DNA of 64,000 bases from Nocardiopsis sp. TSRI0078 (GCF_001905145.1 NZ_LWLB01000003.1:62001-126000); one strand, 5' to 3'. Counted from the first letter of the stretch, positions 43,528 through 53,263 are shown. Notes: generated by a model from the sequence alone, not told the origin. Numbers and translations: made by a program.

Positions 43528-44037
43528 ATGCGGCTCGTAGCGTCGAGTAACAGCGCTCCAGCGTCGGTCAACCGCTACCTCCTGCCACACGAGCAGGACG
43601 TGGTGACCATCCGTCGGCACCCCGCGGTGCTGATCGGACCGGTCGGAGCGGTCCTCGGTGCGCTGATCATCGCCGGGATCCTGAGCAACACCTCGATCGC
43701 GGACACCGCGGCCGCGCTGGCGATCATCTGGTGGCTGTGGCTGCTGGTGCTGGTGTGGTTCGTCTGGCAGGTCGCGGAGTGGTCGGTGGACTACTTCGTC
43801 ATCACGTCGGCGCGGTTGTTGCTGACCCAGGGCCTGATCACGCGGCAGGTGAACATGATGCCGCTGGGCAAGGTCACCGACATGAGGTTCGAGCGGAGCC
43901 TGCTGGGCCGCTTCCTCGGTTACGGGACCTTCGTGATGGAGTCCGCCGGTCAGGACCAGGCGCTGAGCAAGATCATGTTCATTCCGTACCCGGAGCAGCT
44001 CTACCTGGAGGTCGTGGGGCTCATCTTCAAGGAGTGA
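43528..44037 (+). CDS. PH-domain (bPH2/YdbS-like) membrane protein
   Basis: A 169-aa protein. N-terminal cytoplasmic segment with YLLPHEQDVVTIRRHPAVLIGP, then two membrane helices (VGAVLGALIIAGILS and ALAIIWWLWLLVLVWFVWQV, about 36-85). The bacterial PH domain follows (DYFVITSARLLLTQGLITRQVNMMPLGKVTDMRFERSLLGRFLGYGTFVMESAGQDQALSKI). Such proteins are membrane-associated and poorly characterised. It pairs with the 54-aa protein. Confidence 0.88.
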   Translation: MRLVASSNSAPASVNRYLLPHEQDVVTIRRHPAVLIGPVGAVLGALIIAGILSNTSIADTAAALAIIWWLWLLVLVWFVWQVAEWSVDYFVITSARLLLTQGLITRQVNMMPLGKVTDMRFERSLLGRFLGYGTFVMESAGQDQALSKIMFIPYPEQLYLEVVGLIFKE

Positions 44038-44177
44038 CCGCGCAAGGCATCCGGCACAGGACATCCGGGCACCCGTCGGGACGGCGGGTGCCCTCTCGTT
44101 TCCCCGGGCCCCTCCCGCACGCGGCCCGGGGCCGCGGCGGCGCACCCTCCCTCCGCGCGGACACCGGTTCGCATATC

Positions 44178-44199
44178 GTTCACCTTCCGTTCACCTTGC
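44178..44199 (+). promoter_or_regulatory. PHO-box-like direct repeat (PhoP site), plus strand
   Basis: Two 11-nt units GTTCACCTTCC and GTTCACCTTGC in direct tandem match the actinomycete PhoP consensus (GTTCACC every 11 nt). A CACAAT -10-like sequence lies 24 nt downstream. No large gene starts nearby, so the target may be the 76-aa gene or an unannotated small transcript. Confidence 0.65.
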
Positions 44200-44355
44200 T
44201 GCGGAGTGACACTCCCCTTTCCCACAATCCGTTTGCCCTCCCTCACGAAGGGCATCGGAACAGAAGGACGTGGGAACACCTGACCCGCGGGAATCCGCAC
44301 CGAGTGCGCGATGGGACCCGGGCACCCGGTGGAACCGTGCCGCGAGACAAGCGAA

Positions 44356-44385
44356 TTGACTTCAAGGTGAACGTAAGGTTAACTT
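44356..44385 (+). promoter_or_regulatory. Promoter of the 76-aa gene with a minus-strand PHO-box-like repeat
   Basis: -35 TTGACT (44356-44361) and -10 TAACTT (44380-44385) are 18 nt apart. Between them, read on the minus strand, are GTTAACCTTAC and GTTCACCTTGA (44362-44383), a second 11-nt-spaced PHO-box-like pair. A PhoP dimer here would occlude the promoter. Confidence 0.6.
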
Positions 44386-44417
44386 GGTTCATCTGACACG
44401 GAAACGAGGAGGGTCCC

Positions 44418-44648
44418 ATGGCGCGTAGAACGGATCGTGCACCACAGCCCGCTCGCTCCATCACGCCCCGTCGGCGTACCCGCTCCTCAGCCGGGACCCG
44501 CCGCCTCGCCGGCCTCGCGGCCGAGCCTGTGCACGTCCCCCGACCGCGTGAGGACGCCGACACCGTTACTTCAGGACACCCGATCATGCACTGGGTGATG
44601 GTCACCGACGAGAACGGTCGGAACTGCCCCCAGGCCCGCTGGCTCTAG
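44418..44648 (+). CDS. 76-aa basic protein of unknown function
   Basis: ATG preceded by GAGGAGGG. The N-terminal half is Arg/Pro/Ala-rich (ARRTDRAPQPARSITPRRRTRSSAGTRRLAG). The C-terminal GHPIMHWVMVTDENGRNCPQARWL looks like a short conserved domain with one Cys and two Trp. Its promoter contains a PHO-box-like element. The gap 44038-44417 otherwise holds only the first PHO box. I do not recognise the family. Confidence 0.55.
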   Translation: MARRTDRAPQPARSITPRRRTRSSAGTRRLAGLAAEPVHVPRPREDADTVTSGHPIMHWVMVTDENGRNCPQARWL

Positions 44649-44659
44649 CCAGGCGGCCC

Positions 44660-44697
44660 CCGGACGCCCTTCGCCACCCGTGGCGGAGGGCGTCCGG
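44660..44697 (+). terminator. Terminator after the 76-aa gene
   Basis: CCGGACGCCCT-T-CGCCAC pairs with GTGGCG-G-AGGGCGTCCGG; a U-G wobble sits at the junction. It starts 12 nt after the stop. Confidence 0.8.
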
Positions 44698-44767
44698 CCG
44701 TACGGGCGTCCCCGCGTCGGCCCGCGAGCGACGCGCCCTCCTCCTCACACCGGCGGCACCGCGCCCA

Positions 44768-44827
44768 GGCGACTCCGAGTCCGGCGACTCCGGTCCCGGC
44801 GACTCCGGTCCCGGTGGCTCCGACCCT
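44768..44827. repeat. 15-bp tandem repeat, about four copies
   Basis: Units of GGCGACTCCGGTCCC with small changes (GAGTC, GGTGGCTCCGACCC). The 15-nt period keeps frame, encoding a (V/L)AGTG-like repeat on the minus strand, but no gene there is convincing. Confidence 0.6.
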
Positions 44828-44895
44828 GGGGGCCCGCCCTCCCGAAGGCTTCGCCCTCTCCGCGGCCCGGACGCGCCGACATCTCTCCTCCTCGC

Positions 44896-44930
44896 TTTGT
44901 CGACAAATCGGCTTGGACATAAAGAGCAAT
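44896..44930. repeat. Direct repeat flanking the ABC-F locus, left copy
   Basis: TTTGTCGACAAATCGGCTTG, then ATAAA and AGCAA. The first 20 nt are identical to the right copy (46938), and 15-nt downstream similarity continues. It contains the palindrome TTTGTCGACAAA. Confidence 0.85.
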
Positions 44931-44996
44931 ATGGCCATCCTTTACTGAGCACCTCACGCCCGCGGGAACGTGATGTCCGTCTCACGGGGAATCCAC

Positions 44997-45025
44997 TTGC
45001 GTTTTCCCGAGACGATACGTACCGT
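44997..45025 (+). promoter_or_regulatory. Promoter of the ABC-F leader transcript
   Basis: -35 TTGCGT (44997-45002), 17-nt spacer, -10 TACCGT (45020-45025). Transcription would start at about 45032-45033, i.e. on or next to the ATG of the 7-codon leader frame. Confidence 0.6.
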
Positions 45026-45032
45026 CTTGCAC

Positions 45033-45056
45033 ATGAGGCTGTACTTCTTCCTGTAG
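45033..45056 (+). CDS. Leader peptide MRLYFFL upstream of the ABC-F gene
   Basis: ATG-AGG-CTG-TAC-TTC-TTC-CTG-TAG, seven codons, starting 8 nt after the -10 hexamer, so probably translated from a leaderless mRNA. Short, hydrophobic, aromatic-rich leader peptides commonly precede ribosome-protection and rRNA-methylase genes, where drug-stalled ribosomes open the downstream start. 211 nt separate it from the ABC-F ATG. Within that, ATGCGCTCCT (45181-45190) and ATGCGCC (45209-45215) can each pair with the ABC-F start region. Confidence 0.55.
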   Translation: MRLYFFL

Positions 45057-45267
45057 ACCCGCGCCGGACACCGCGTTCGAGCCGCCGGCGGCGCCTTCGC
45101 GCCGCACGGCACCGCTCCGCGTGTCCCCTCACCGCGGTCGACACGGCCTCACCGTCCCGTTTCCCAGGTCGGCGCCACCGATGCGCTCCTGTCCGAAACC
45201 CGTGACGCATGCGCCCCACCGTCGATTCGCGGTCCCTGCCCGACCACACCGCAGACCGGAGGCGCGC

Positions 45268-46923
<1,656 letters not shown>

Positions 46924-46937
46924 CGTGTCCATAGCGA

Positions 46938-46972
46938 TTTGTCGACAAATCGGCTTGACCATAAACAGCAAA
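46938..46972. repeat. Direct repeat flanking the ABC-F locus, right copy
   Basis: Starts 14 nt after the ABC-F stop: TTTGTCGACAAATCGGCTTG, then ATAAA and AGCAA, as in the left copy. The copies are 2,042 bp apart in the same orientation. Confidence 0.85.
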
Positions 46973-46989
46973 ATCCCCTGACCGATATT

Positions 46990-47020
46990 GGGGCCCGTCG
47001 TGTTCGCCACGGCGGGCCCC
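46990..47020. terminator. Bidirectional terminator between ABC-F and dnaB genes
   Basis: GGGGCCCG-T-CGTG pairs with CACG-G-CGGGCCCC (T-G wobble at the junction) with a 5-nt loop, between convergent genes. Confidence 0.9.
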
Positions 47021-47034
47021 GCCGCGCGGACCGC

Positions 47035-48396
47035 CTACCCGGGCGCCATGTCGACGAAGCGGCTGTAGTGGCCCTGGAAGGCCACGGTCACGTCCGCCGT
47101 GGGGCCGTTGCGGTGCTTGGCCACGATGATGTCGGCCTCGCCGGCGCGCGGCGACTCCTTGTCGTGCACGTCCTCGCGGTAGAGCAGGATGACCATGTCC
47201 GCGTCCTGCTCGATCGAACCGCTCTCACGGAGGTCGGACACCTGCGGGCGTTTGTCGGTGCGCTGCTCGGGACCGCGGTTGAGCTGGGAGAGCGCCACCA
47301 CGGGGACCTCCAGCTCCTTGGCCAGGAGCTTGAGGGAACGGGACATCTCCGAGACCTCCTGCTGGCGGCTCTCCACCCGGCCGGGTGAGCTCATCAGCTG
47401 GAGGTAGTCGACGATGACCAGCTTGAGGTCGTGCTGCTGCTTGAGCCTTCGGCACTTGGCCCGGATCTCCATCATCGACATGTTCGGGGAGTCGTCGATG
47501 AACAGGGGTGCGTTGGCCACCTCGCCCATGCGTCTGGCCAGGCGTGTCCAGTCCTCGTCGGTCATGAGGCCCGAGCGCATGGTGTGCAGGGGCACGCGCG
47601 CCTCCGCCGAGAGCAGGCGCATGACGATCTCGTTGCGCCCCATCTCCAGGCTGAAGAAGACCGAGGTCATGTCGTTCTTGATGGACGCCGCACGCGCGAA
47701 GTCCAGGGCCAGCGTACTTTTGCCCACCGCGGGACGGGCGGCGATGATGACCATCTGACCGGGGTGGAGGCCGTTGGTGAGGGCGTCGAAGTCGGCGAAG
47801 CCGGTGGGCACGCCGGTCAGGGTGCCGTCGTGGGCGCCGATCGCCTCGATCTCGTCCAGGGCGCCGGGCATGATGTCGGCCAGCGCGAGGTAGTCCTCAC
47901 CGGTGCGCTTCTCCGCGACCTTGTAGATCTCGGCCTGGGCGTGGTCGACCAGGTCGTCCACCTCGCCGTCGCCGGCGTAGCCGATCTGCGCGATGCGGGT
48001 GCCCACCTCGACCAGGCGGCGCAGGATCGCGCGGTCGGAGACGATCTTGGCGTAGTAGCCCGCGTTGGCGGCGGTCGGGATGGCCTCGGTGAGGGTGTGC
48101 AGGTAGAGGGCGCCGCCCGCCCGCGCGGCCTCGCCGCGCTTGGTCAGCTCGGCGTTGACCGAGATGGCGTCCACGGGCTCGCCGCGGGAGAAGAGGTCGA
48201 CGATGCTGTCGTAGATGATCTGGTGCGCGGGCCGGTAGAAGTCCGCCGATCGGATGATCTCCACGACCTGGGTGATGGCGTCCTTGGACAGGAGCATGCC
48301 GCCGAGCACGCTCTGCTCGGCCTGGATGTCGTGGGGTGGGGTGCGATCGTATCCGCCGTACCCGCCTTCTTCAGGTGGCTGCTCAGCGACACTCAC
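47035..48396 (-). CDS. dnaB: Replicative DNA helicase DnaB
   Basis: A 453-aa helicase starting at GTG 48396 (GGGAGAG upstream). N-terminal domain with AEQSVLGGMLLSKDAITQVVEII. Linker, then RecA-like core from ~195: GVPTGFADFDALTNGLHPGQMVIIAARPAVGKSTLALDFA (Walker A) and KLVIVDYLQLM (Walker B). The arginine-finger/DNA region is VSDLRESGSIEQDADMVILLYRED. No intein interrupts it. It unwinds DNA at the replication fork. A cluster of DnaA boxes lies just upstream. Confidence 0.96.
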   Translation of the reverse strand: MSVAEQPPEEGGYGGYDRTPPHDIQAEQSVLGGMLLSKDAITQVVEIIRSADFYRPAHQIIYDSIVDLFSRGEPVDAISVNAELTKRGEAARAGGALYLHTLTEAIPTAANAGYYAKIVSDRAILRRLVEVGTRIAQIGYAGDGEVDDLVDHAQAEIYKVAEKRTGEDYLALADIMPGALDEIEAIGAHDGTLTGVPTGFADFDALTNGLHPGQMVIIAARPAVGKSTLALDFARAASIKNDMTSVFFSLEMGRNEIVMRLLSAEARVPLHTMRSGLMTDEDWTRLARRMGEVANAPLFIDDSPNMSMMEIRAKCRRLKQQHDLKLVIVDYLQLMSSPGRVESRQQEVSEMSRSLKLLAKELEVPVVALSQLNRGPEQRTDKRPQVSDLRESGSIEQDADMVILLYREDVHDKESPRAGEADIIVAKHRNGPTADVTVAFQGHYSRFVDMAPG

Positions 48397-48494
48397 GAAC
48401 GCTCTCCCCAGGACGGTGTTCGGACGGGCCCGGGCACGGGCCGACCCCTCCAGGATGCCCCATGCCCGACGTCGGGGACGCCTTCCCCGGAGGT

Positions 48495-48707
48495 TGTGGA
48501 CACGTCCCTTACCACCATGTCCGGTGCCTCGCAGGGCATTGCGAACATAGGTTGTGCACATCACCTGTGGATAACTTTGCCGCGACCCTCACATAAGGCC
48601 ACTGACCTGGGGAAACATGGCACGTGGGCAGGGTGTGCAAGATGCCTCACAGGACGTGTTTCCACAAGTTATCCACAGGCTTCGGCGGGGGTGTGGAAAA
48701 CTCCACA
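48495..48707. promoter_or_regulatory. Cluster of DnaA boxes between dnaB and the MATE gene
   Basis: Perfect TTATCCACA boxes occur at 48566-48574 (minus strand) and 48669-48677 (plus). One-mismatch boxes relative to TTGTCCACA are at 48495-48503 (minus, GTGTCCACA), 48552-48560 (TTGTGCACA) and 48692-48700 (minus, TTTTCCACA). Weaker ones are at 48658-48666 and 48699-48707. This fills most of the 348-bp divergent gap (48397-48744). DnaA binding could regulate dnaB or titrate DnaA. Confidence 0.75.
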
Positions 48708-48744
48708 TCCGCGTAGAACGCGTGTCCGATACTGTGACTGTGCC

Positions 48745-50094
48745 ATGCCACAACTCCTTTCGGCCGTCCCCTTCCGGCACCGCCACGACCGCGAGATCTT
48801 CGCCCTGGCGATCCCGACGTTCTTCGCCCTCATCAGCGAACCCCTGTTCCTGCTCACCGACTCCGCGATCGTCGGCACCCTGGGCACCCAGGCTCTGGGC
48901 GGCCTCGGTGTGGCCGGACAGGTCCTTCTCACGCTGGTGGCCGTCTGCGTCTTCCTCGCCTACGGCACCACCGCGGCGGTCGCCCGCAAGTTCGGCGCGG
49001 GTGACATCCCCGGCGGGGTCCGCGACGGCGTGGACGGCATGTGGCTCGCGGCCTTGCTGGGCGCCGCCGCCGTCGCGATCGGCTGGCCGCTGGGCCCGCT
49101 GCTGGTGGACGCGCTGGGCGCCTCCGCGGACGTGGCTCCACACGCCCTGACCTACCTGCGGATCAGCCTGCTCAGCACGCCGTTCCTCCTCGTCGTCATG
49201 GCGGGCACCGGCGTGCTGCGCGGACTGCAGGACGCGCGTACGCCGCTGCTGGTGGCGGTCGCCTCCTACGTCGGCAACGCGGCGCTGTGCGCGGTGTTCG
49301 TGCTGGTCCTGGACTGGGGCATCGCGGGTTCGGCCTGGTCGACGGTGATCGCCCAGGGCGCGGGCGCGTTCTGGTACGCGGCGATGGTCGTCCGCGCCGC
49401 CCGCCGTGAGGGCGTGTCCCTCGCGCCCACCGCGGCGGGGTTGCGCGCCTCGGCCTCGGCGGGGTTCGCGCTGTTCCTGCGCAGCGTGTCAATGCGCGTG
49501 GTGGCGCTGGTGACCACGGCGGTGGCGGCCCGGCTCGGCGACGCCTCGATCGCCGCGCACCAGGTGAGCTACAACATCTGGGCCCTGCTGGTGTTCGCCA
49601 TGGACGCGATCGCCATCGCCGGGCAGTCGATCGTGGGCCGCTACCTGGGCGCCGCGGACGTCCGGGGCACCCGCGACGCCACGCGGCGCATGGTGGAGTG
49701 GGGCGTGATGCTGGGCCTGGTGTTCACGGCGGTGGTGTTCCTGGTGATGCCGTGGGCGTGGATCCCGTTCACCTCCGACCCCGAGGTGCGCGTCCTCATC
49801 ACGGCCTCGCTGGTGGTGGTCGCCCTCCTGCAGCCGCTGAGCGGGGTGACCATGGTGCTGGACGGCGTCCTGATGGGAGCCGGCGACCAGCGCTACCTCG
49901 CGTGGGCGTCCCTGTGGACGATGCTGGCCTTCCTGCCCTTCGCCCTGGTCCTGCCGTGGCTGGCGGACGGTTCCGTGTGGGGCCTGGTGGGTCTGTGGAC
50001 CGCCTTCGCGGTGTGGATCCTCGCCCGCGCGCTCACCCTGGGCGCCCGGGCCCGGGGCACGGCGTGGCTGGTCACCGGCGCGAGCCGGCCCTGA
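48745..50094 (+). CDS. MATE-family multidrug/toxin exporter
   Basis: A 449-aa transporter with about 12 membrane helices. The paired N-lobe begins REIFALAIPTFFALISEPLFLLTDSAIVGTLGTQALGGLGVAGQV, typical of the DinF-like branch. The second repeat is visible in ASAGFALFLRSVSMRVVALVTTAVAARLGDASIAAHQVSYNIW. It exports cationic compounds or metabolites using H+ or Na+ gradients. The rplI-MATE-dnaB order is conserved in related genera. The start codon lacks a ribosome site, with TACTGT ending 10 nt upstream. Confidence 0.92.
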   Translation: MPQLLSAVPFRHRHDREIFALAIPTFFALISEPLFLLTDSAIVGTLGTQALGGLGVAGQVLLTLVAVCVFLAYGTTAAVARKFGAGDIPGGVRDGVDGMWLAALLGAAAVAIGWPLGPLLVDALGASADVAPHALTYLRISLLSTPFLLVVMAGTGVLRGLQDARTPLLVAVASYVGNAALCAVFVLVLDWGIAGSAWSTVIAQGAGAFWYAAMVVRAARREGVSLAPTAAGLRASASAGFALFLRSVSMRVVALVTTAVAARLGDASIAAHQVSYNIWALLVFAMDAIAIAGQSIVGRYLGAADVRGTRDATRRMVEWGVMLGLVFTAVVFLVMPWAWIPFTSDPEVRVLITASLVVVALLQPLSGVTMVLDGVLMGAGDQRYLAWASLWTMLAFLPFALVLPWLADGSVWGLVGLWTAFAVWILARALTLGARARGTAWLVTGASRP

Positions 50095-50099
50095 GGCCG

Positions 50100-50130
50100 G
50101 GGCCCGCCACGGCACGGCCGTGACGGGCCC
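50100..50130 (+). terminator. Terminator after the MATE gene
   Basis: GGGCCCG-C-CACGGC pairs with GCCGTG-A-CGGGCCC with one mismatch and a 3-nt loop; starts 6 nt after the stop. Confidence 0.85.
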
Positions 50131-50174
50131 GCCGACCGCGCGGGTAGGCCGATGCCCGGTCGTTCACGTCCCGG

Positions 50175-51008
50175 TCACGGGGACGCGTCCCGGCCTCCGA
50201 GCGTGGGTCCGTGGTAGAAGACCGCCGCCCGTTCGGCCTGGGGAACCGCGGGGTAGGTGGGCAGCTCCTCCAGGGACAGCTGGGTGCCCGCCACCGCGCT
50301 CAGGTGCCTGAGCTGCTCCTGCACCCTCTTCCCCACGTTCTTCCGCAGCCGCGGGAGCAGCGCGTAGAGCCTGTCGCCGGGGCAGCCCGTCGTGTTGAAG
50401 TCGCGGTGTCCGACGATCGCCTTGTCCGGTTCCAGCCGGTACACCAGGCACAGCCAGGCGCAGGTGTCCGTCAGCGAGTCCATCAGGGTCCTCGGCGGGG
50501 ACGCCGAGTCGTAGGTGCCCTCGTTCTCGATCCCGAGGGTGTGTCCGTTGTGGTTGGCGGTGTGCGCGCCGACCACATGGTGTCCGGCGCCGACGGCCCG
50601 CAGGGTCTGGTCGCGGCCCTCCATGATGTGCCCGCCCCGGCTGATGGTGAGCTGCTGTCCGATGTCACTCCACCCGTTGCTGTCCATGTGATGGCGCTGG
50701 ATGGCGCGTGACAGCGCCGCCGCGTGCGAGGCCGAGACGTCGGACGCGTTCGCCGTGGCGGTGTGGTGCACGACGATGTGCGTGGGCGCCCGGCCCAGGA
50801 CGTCGATCTTGTTCTTCGGGTTGCGGGCGCCCCAGTCGGAGCGCGTGTACACCTTGGGTCTGGCGGCCGCGAAGGCCCCGCCCGGCGTGGAGATTCCCAT
50901 CATCCCGCCGAGGACCACTCCTCCGGCGGTGAGGGCGGTCGCTCGCAGGACGGTCCTGCGGTCCACCTGTGTGTGTCGGCCCGACTCGTCTCTTCTTTCC
51001 TCGTTCAT
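50175..51008 (-). CDS. Tat-exported N-acetylmuramoyl-L-alanine amidase (amidase_2/PGRP type)
   Basis: A 277-aa exported cell-wall hydrolase. The signal peptide has a twin-Arg motif (DRRTVLRATALTAGGVVLGGMMG) with cleavage near GAFA-AARPK (about residue 49). The catalytic domain has RSDWGARNP, HIVVHHTATAN (zinc His), QLTISRGGHIMEGR, HTLGIENEGTYD and GHRDFNTTGCPGDRLY (His and Cys zinc ligands). It cleaves the amide between MurNAc and the stem peptide. It sits between rplI and the MATE gene, interrupting the usual order. Confidence 0.92.
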   Translation of the reverse strand: MNEERRDESGRHTQVDRRTVLRATALTAGGVVLGGMMGISTPGGAFAAARPKVYTRSDWGARNPKNKIDVLGRAPTHIVVHHTATANASDVSASHAAALSRAIQRHHMDSNGWSDIGQQLTISRGGHIMEGRDQTLRAVGAGHHVVGAHTANHNGHTLGIENEGTYDSASPPRTLMDSLTDTCAWLCLVYRLEPDKAIVGHRDFNTTGCPGDRLYALLPRLRKNVGKRVQEQLRHLSAVAGTQLSLEELPTYPAVPQAERAAVFYHGPTLGGRDASP

Positions 51009-51201
51009 CGGTCTGCCGTCCTCTCCGTGCGGGGTGGCGCAATATACGACACCAACACAGAGAACACGATAGATTACAAAGGGTGACCAAAGGGTTGCCT
51101 GGAGGGTCAGGCGTGTCAGGAGGTATCCACCCATTGCGGAAACCGGCCCCGGAAAGGACGGGGCCGAGGAGGAACGGGGACCGGCGGAGCCGGAAACAGC
51201 G

Positions 51202-51235
51202 GGGCCCCGCCTCCTCCGGGGAGGAGACGGGGCCC
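51202..51235 (-). terminator. Terminator of the rpsF-ssb-rpsR-rplI operon
   Basis: GGGCCCCG-C-CTCCTC pairs with GAGGAG-A-CGGGGCCC, directly after rplI on the minus strand. Confidence 0.85.
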
Positions 51236-51253
51236 GACGTGTCGGCCGCCCGG

Positions 51254-51700
51254 TCAGGCGCCGACGACGTCCAGCTTGATCGTCGCGGAGACCTCGGGGT
51301 GCAGGCGGACCTGGACCTTGTGGCTTCCGACCGACTTGATCGGGTTCTTGATCTCGATCCGGCGCTTGTCCAGCTCGGGACCGCCGGTGGCCTTGACGGC
51401 CTCGGCGACGTCCGCGGGCGTGACCGAGCCGAACAGGCGGCCACCCGCGCCGGCGCGCTGCTTGAGGCGCACGGTGAGCGCGTTGACCCTGCCCGCGACC
51501 TGCTGGGCCTCGTCCAGGCTGCGGATGTCACGCGCGGAACGCGCGCGCTGGATCAGGTCGATCTGCTTCTGGCCGCCGCGCGTCCACCGGATGGCGAACC
51601 CGCGGGGCAGCAGGTAGTTGCGGCCGTAGCCGTTCTTCACCTCGACGACATCGCCGGGGGCTCCGAGACCGTTGACCTCGTGGGTCAAAATCAGCTTCAC
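51254..51700 (-). CDS. rplI: 50S ribosomal protein L9
   Basis: A 148-aa protein of standard length. The N-terminal domain is [36 protein letters not shown], followed by a long connecting helix and the C-terminal RNA-binding domain ending KLDVVGA. It binds 23S rRNA at the base of the L1 stalk. It is the last gene of the rpsF-ssb-rpsR-rplI cluster, 26 nt from rpsR. Confidence 0.97.
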   Translation of the reverse strand: MKLILTHEVNGLGAPGDVVEVKNGYGRNYLLPRGFAIRWTRGGQKQIDLIQRARSARDIRSLDEAQQVAGRVNALTVRLKQRAGAGGRLFGSVTPADVAEAVKATGGPELDKRRIEIKNPIKSVGSHKVQVRLHPEVSATIKLDVVGA

Positions 51701-51726
51701 GACAAAAACCTCCCTCGATATCGCCG

Positions 51727-51963
51727 TTAGCGAGCGCTGCTGGTGTAGGGCAGCAGGGCCACCTCGCGCGCGTTCTTGATCGCGGTCGCGACGTCGCGCT
51801 GGTGCTGGGTGCAGTTACCCGTGACGCGGCGGGCACGGATCTTGCCGCGCTCGGAGATGAACTTGCGGAGAAGCGTGGTGTCCTTGTAGTCGATGTAGGA
51901 CTGCTTCTCCTGGCAGAAGAGGCAAACCTTCTTCTTGGGCTTGCGCGCTGCCGGCTTCGCCAT
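51727..51963 (-). CDS. rpsR: 30S ribosomal protein S18
   Basis: A 78-aa protein: [42 protein letters not shown] and [31 protein letters not shown]. It keeps the CxxC plus a later Cys typical of the zinc-containing (C+) form, which usually means the zinc-replete paralogue. The start is the ATG at 51963 rather than an upstream in-frame codon. Confidence 0.97.
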   Translation of the reverse strand: MAKPAARKPKKKVCLFCQEKQSYIDYKDTTLLRKFISERGKIRARRVTGNCTQHQRDVATAIKNAREVALLPYTSSAR

Positions 51964-52071
51964 CGTGGTGCTCCTTCGCAAGAGCCCCGGGGTCCACCCG
52001 GGGATGGGCTGGGACATGTGGAAAACGACCTGGCGCCTCTGGACGCCGGGCCGGGTACTGCTACCGGCCGA

Positions 52072-52644
52072 CTAGAACGGAGGCTCGTCGGAGAAGCCTC
52101 CGCCACCGCCACCGCCGAAACCGCCGCCGCCGTTGGTCGCCCACGGGTCGTCGGCCGGGGGACCGCTGCGGCTTCCGCCGCCCTGCGGGCCGCCGAAGCC
52201 GCCGCCCTGGTTCCCGTAGCCGCCACCCTGGGGCTGGCCGCCGCCGAAACCGCCGCCACCGCCGAAGCCGCCGCCCTGGCGCTGCGTCTTGGTCACCTTG
52301 GCGGTGGCGCTGCGCAGGGCCGGGCCGACCTCGTCGACGTCGATCTCGAAGACGGTCCGCTTCTCACCCTCGCGGGTCTCGTACGAACGCTGCTTCAGGC
52401 GACCCTGCACGATGACGCGCATGCCGCGCTGGAGGCTCTCGGCCACGTTCTCCGCGTACTGCCGCCAGACGGTGCACGTGAGGAACATGGACTCGCCGTC
52501 CTTCCACTCCCCCGACTGACGGTCGAAGGTGCGGGGCGTCGAGGCCACACGGAAGTTGGCGACCGCGGCTCCACTGGGCGTGAAGCGCAGTTCAGGGTCG
52601 TCGACCAGGTTGCCGACGAGCGTGATCTGGGTTTCGCCTGCCAT
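52072..52644 (-). CDS. ssb: Single-stranded DNA-binding protein
   Basis: A 190-aa protein. OB fold at residues 1-110 ([77 protein letters not shown]). A Gly/Gln-rich disordered linker with FGGG repeats (~125-180) and the conserved acidic tip SDEPPF bind partner proteins. It is the main replication SSB, given its place beside rpsF and rpsR. Confidence 0.97.
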   Translation of the reverse strand: MAGETQITLVGNLVDDPELRFTPSGAAVANFRVASTPRTFDRQSGEWKDGESMFLTCTVWRQYAENVAESLQRGMRVIVQGRLKQRSYETREGEKRTVFEIDVDEVGPALRSATAKVTKTQRQGGGFGGGGGFGGGQPQGGGYGNQGGGFGGPQGGGSRSGPPADDPWATNGGGGFGGGGGGGFSDEPPF

Positions 52645-52758
52645 GGCTGGGCTCCGGTTCGAGGTAGTCGGGTCAGGCGGTTTCGCCTGCTCCCCCGATC
52701 ATCCGTGCCACCAGTGACATAACGGATGGTCGGGGTCGGGGGTGCGCGACGGTGCCGC

Positions 52759-53049
52759 CTAGTGGACCTCGGGGCGGAGCACCTTGGTGCGGAGCACGGC
52801 CTCGGCGAGGCCGAGCTGACGGTCCAGCTCCTTGACCGTGGCGGGCTCGGCGCTCAGGTCGACCACCGCGTAGATGCCCTCGGAGTTCTTGTCGATGTCG
52901 TAGGCCAGGCGGCGCTTGCCCCAGATGTCGACCTTCTCGACCGAGCCGCCGTCGTTGCGGACGACGCCCAGGAAGTTCTCCAGCGACGGGGCGACGGTGC
53001 GCTCGTCGAGGTTGGGGTCGAGGATGACCATGATTTCGTAACGACGCAT
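52759..53049 (-). CDS. rpsF: 30S ribosomal protein S6
   Basis: A 96-aa protein: [81 protein letters not shown]. The length and RRLAYDI motif are typical of S6, which pairs with S18 on the 30S platform. First gene of the ribosomal/ssb operon. Confidence 0.97.
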   Translation of the reverse strand: MRRYEIMVILDPNLDERTVAPSLENFLGVVRNDGGSVEKVDIWGKRRLAYDIDKNSEGIYAVVDLSAEPATVKELDRQLGLAEAVLRTKVLRPEVH

Positions 53050-53228
53050 AGGCGTACGTTCCTCCTCTGGACTGTTGCGGCCATGGAATCTCCATGGCAG
53101 GAGGGCAGGAGCCCGCGGTGGATACCGCGCCTCGGGCGGGTGCCGACGGGCTCAGAGCCATACGGGAGCCAAGATTACCAGCAGGCGCGCACCACCCGGT
53201 GCCGCATGTGGACGGCCCCACACGTGCG

Positions 53229-53263
53229 AGGGGCCGGTGCGCTCCTCTCGCGCACCGGCCCCT
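53229..53263 (-). terminator. Terminator of the class A PBP gene
   Basis: AGGGGCCGGTGCGC pairs with GCGCACCGGCCCCT (14 bp) with a 7-nt loop, 22 nt beyond the stop on the minus strand. Confidence 0.85.

Noticed and set aside
44645..44938. A 97-codon minus-strand frame running through the 15-bp repeats and the left direct repeat
   Set aside because: Composition is repeat-driven (VAGTG-like) and there is no ribosome site or homologous feel. The similarity to the right copy is confined to the 35-bp repeat.
45181..45267. Earlier in-frame ATG for the ABC-F protein at 45181
   Set aside because: It has no Shine-Dalgarno and adds an Arg/Pro-rich tail not expected for the family; 45268 has GGAGG at a proper distance.
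48397..48744. Possible chromosomal oriC
   Set aside because: DnaA boxes are present, but dnaA and dnaN do not flank the region, there is no AT-rich unwinding segment, and the box number is low for an actinomycete origin.
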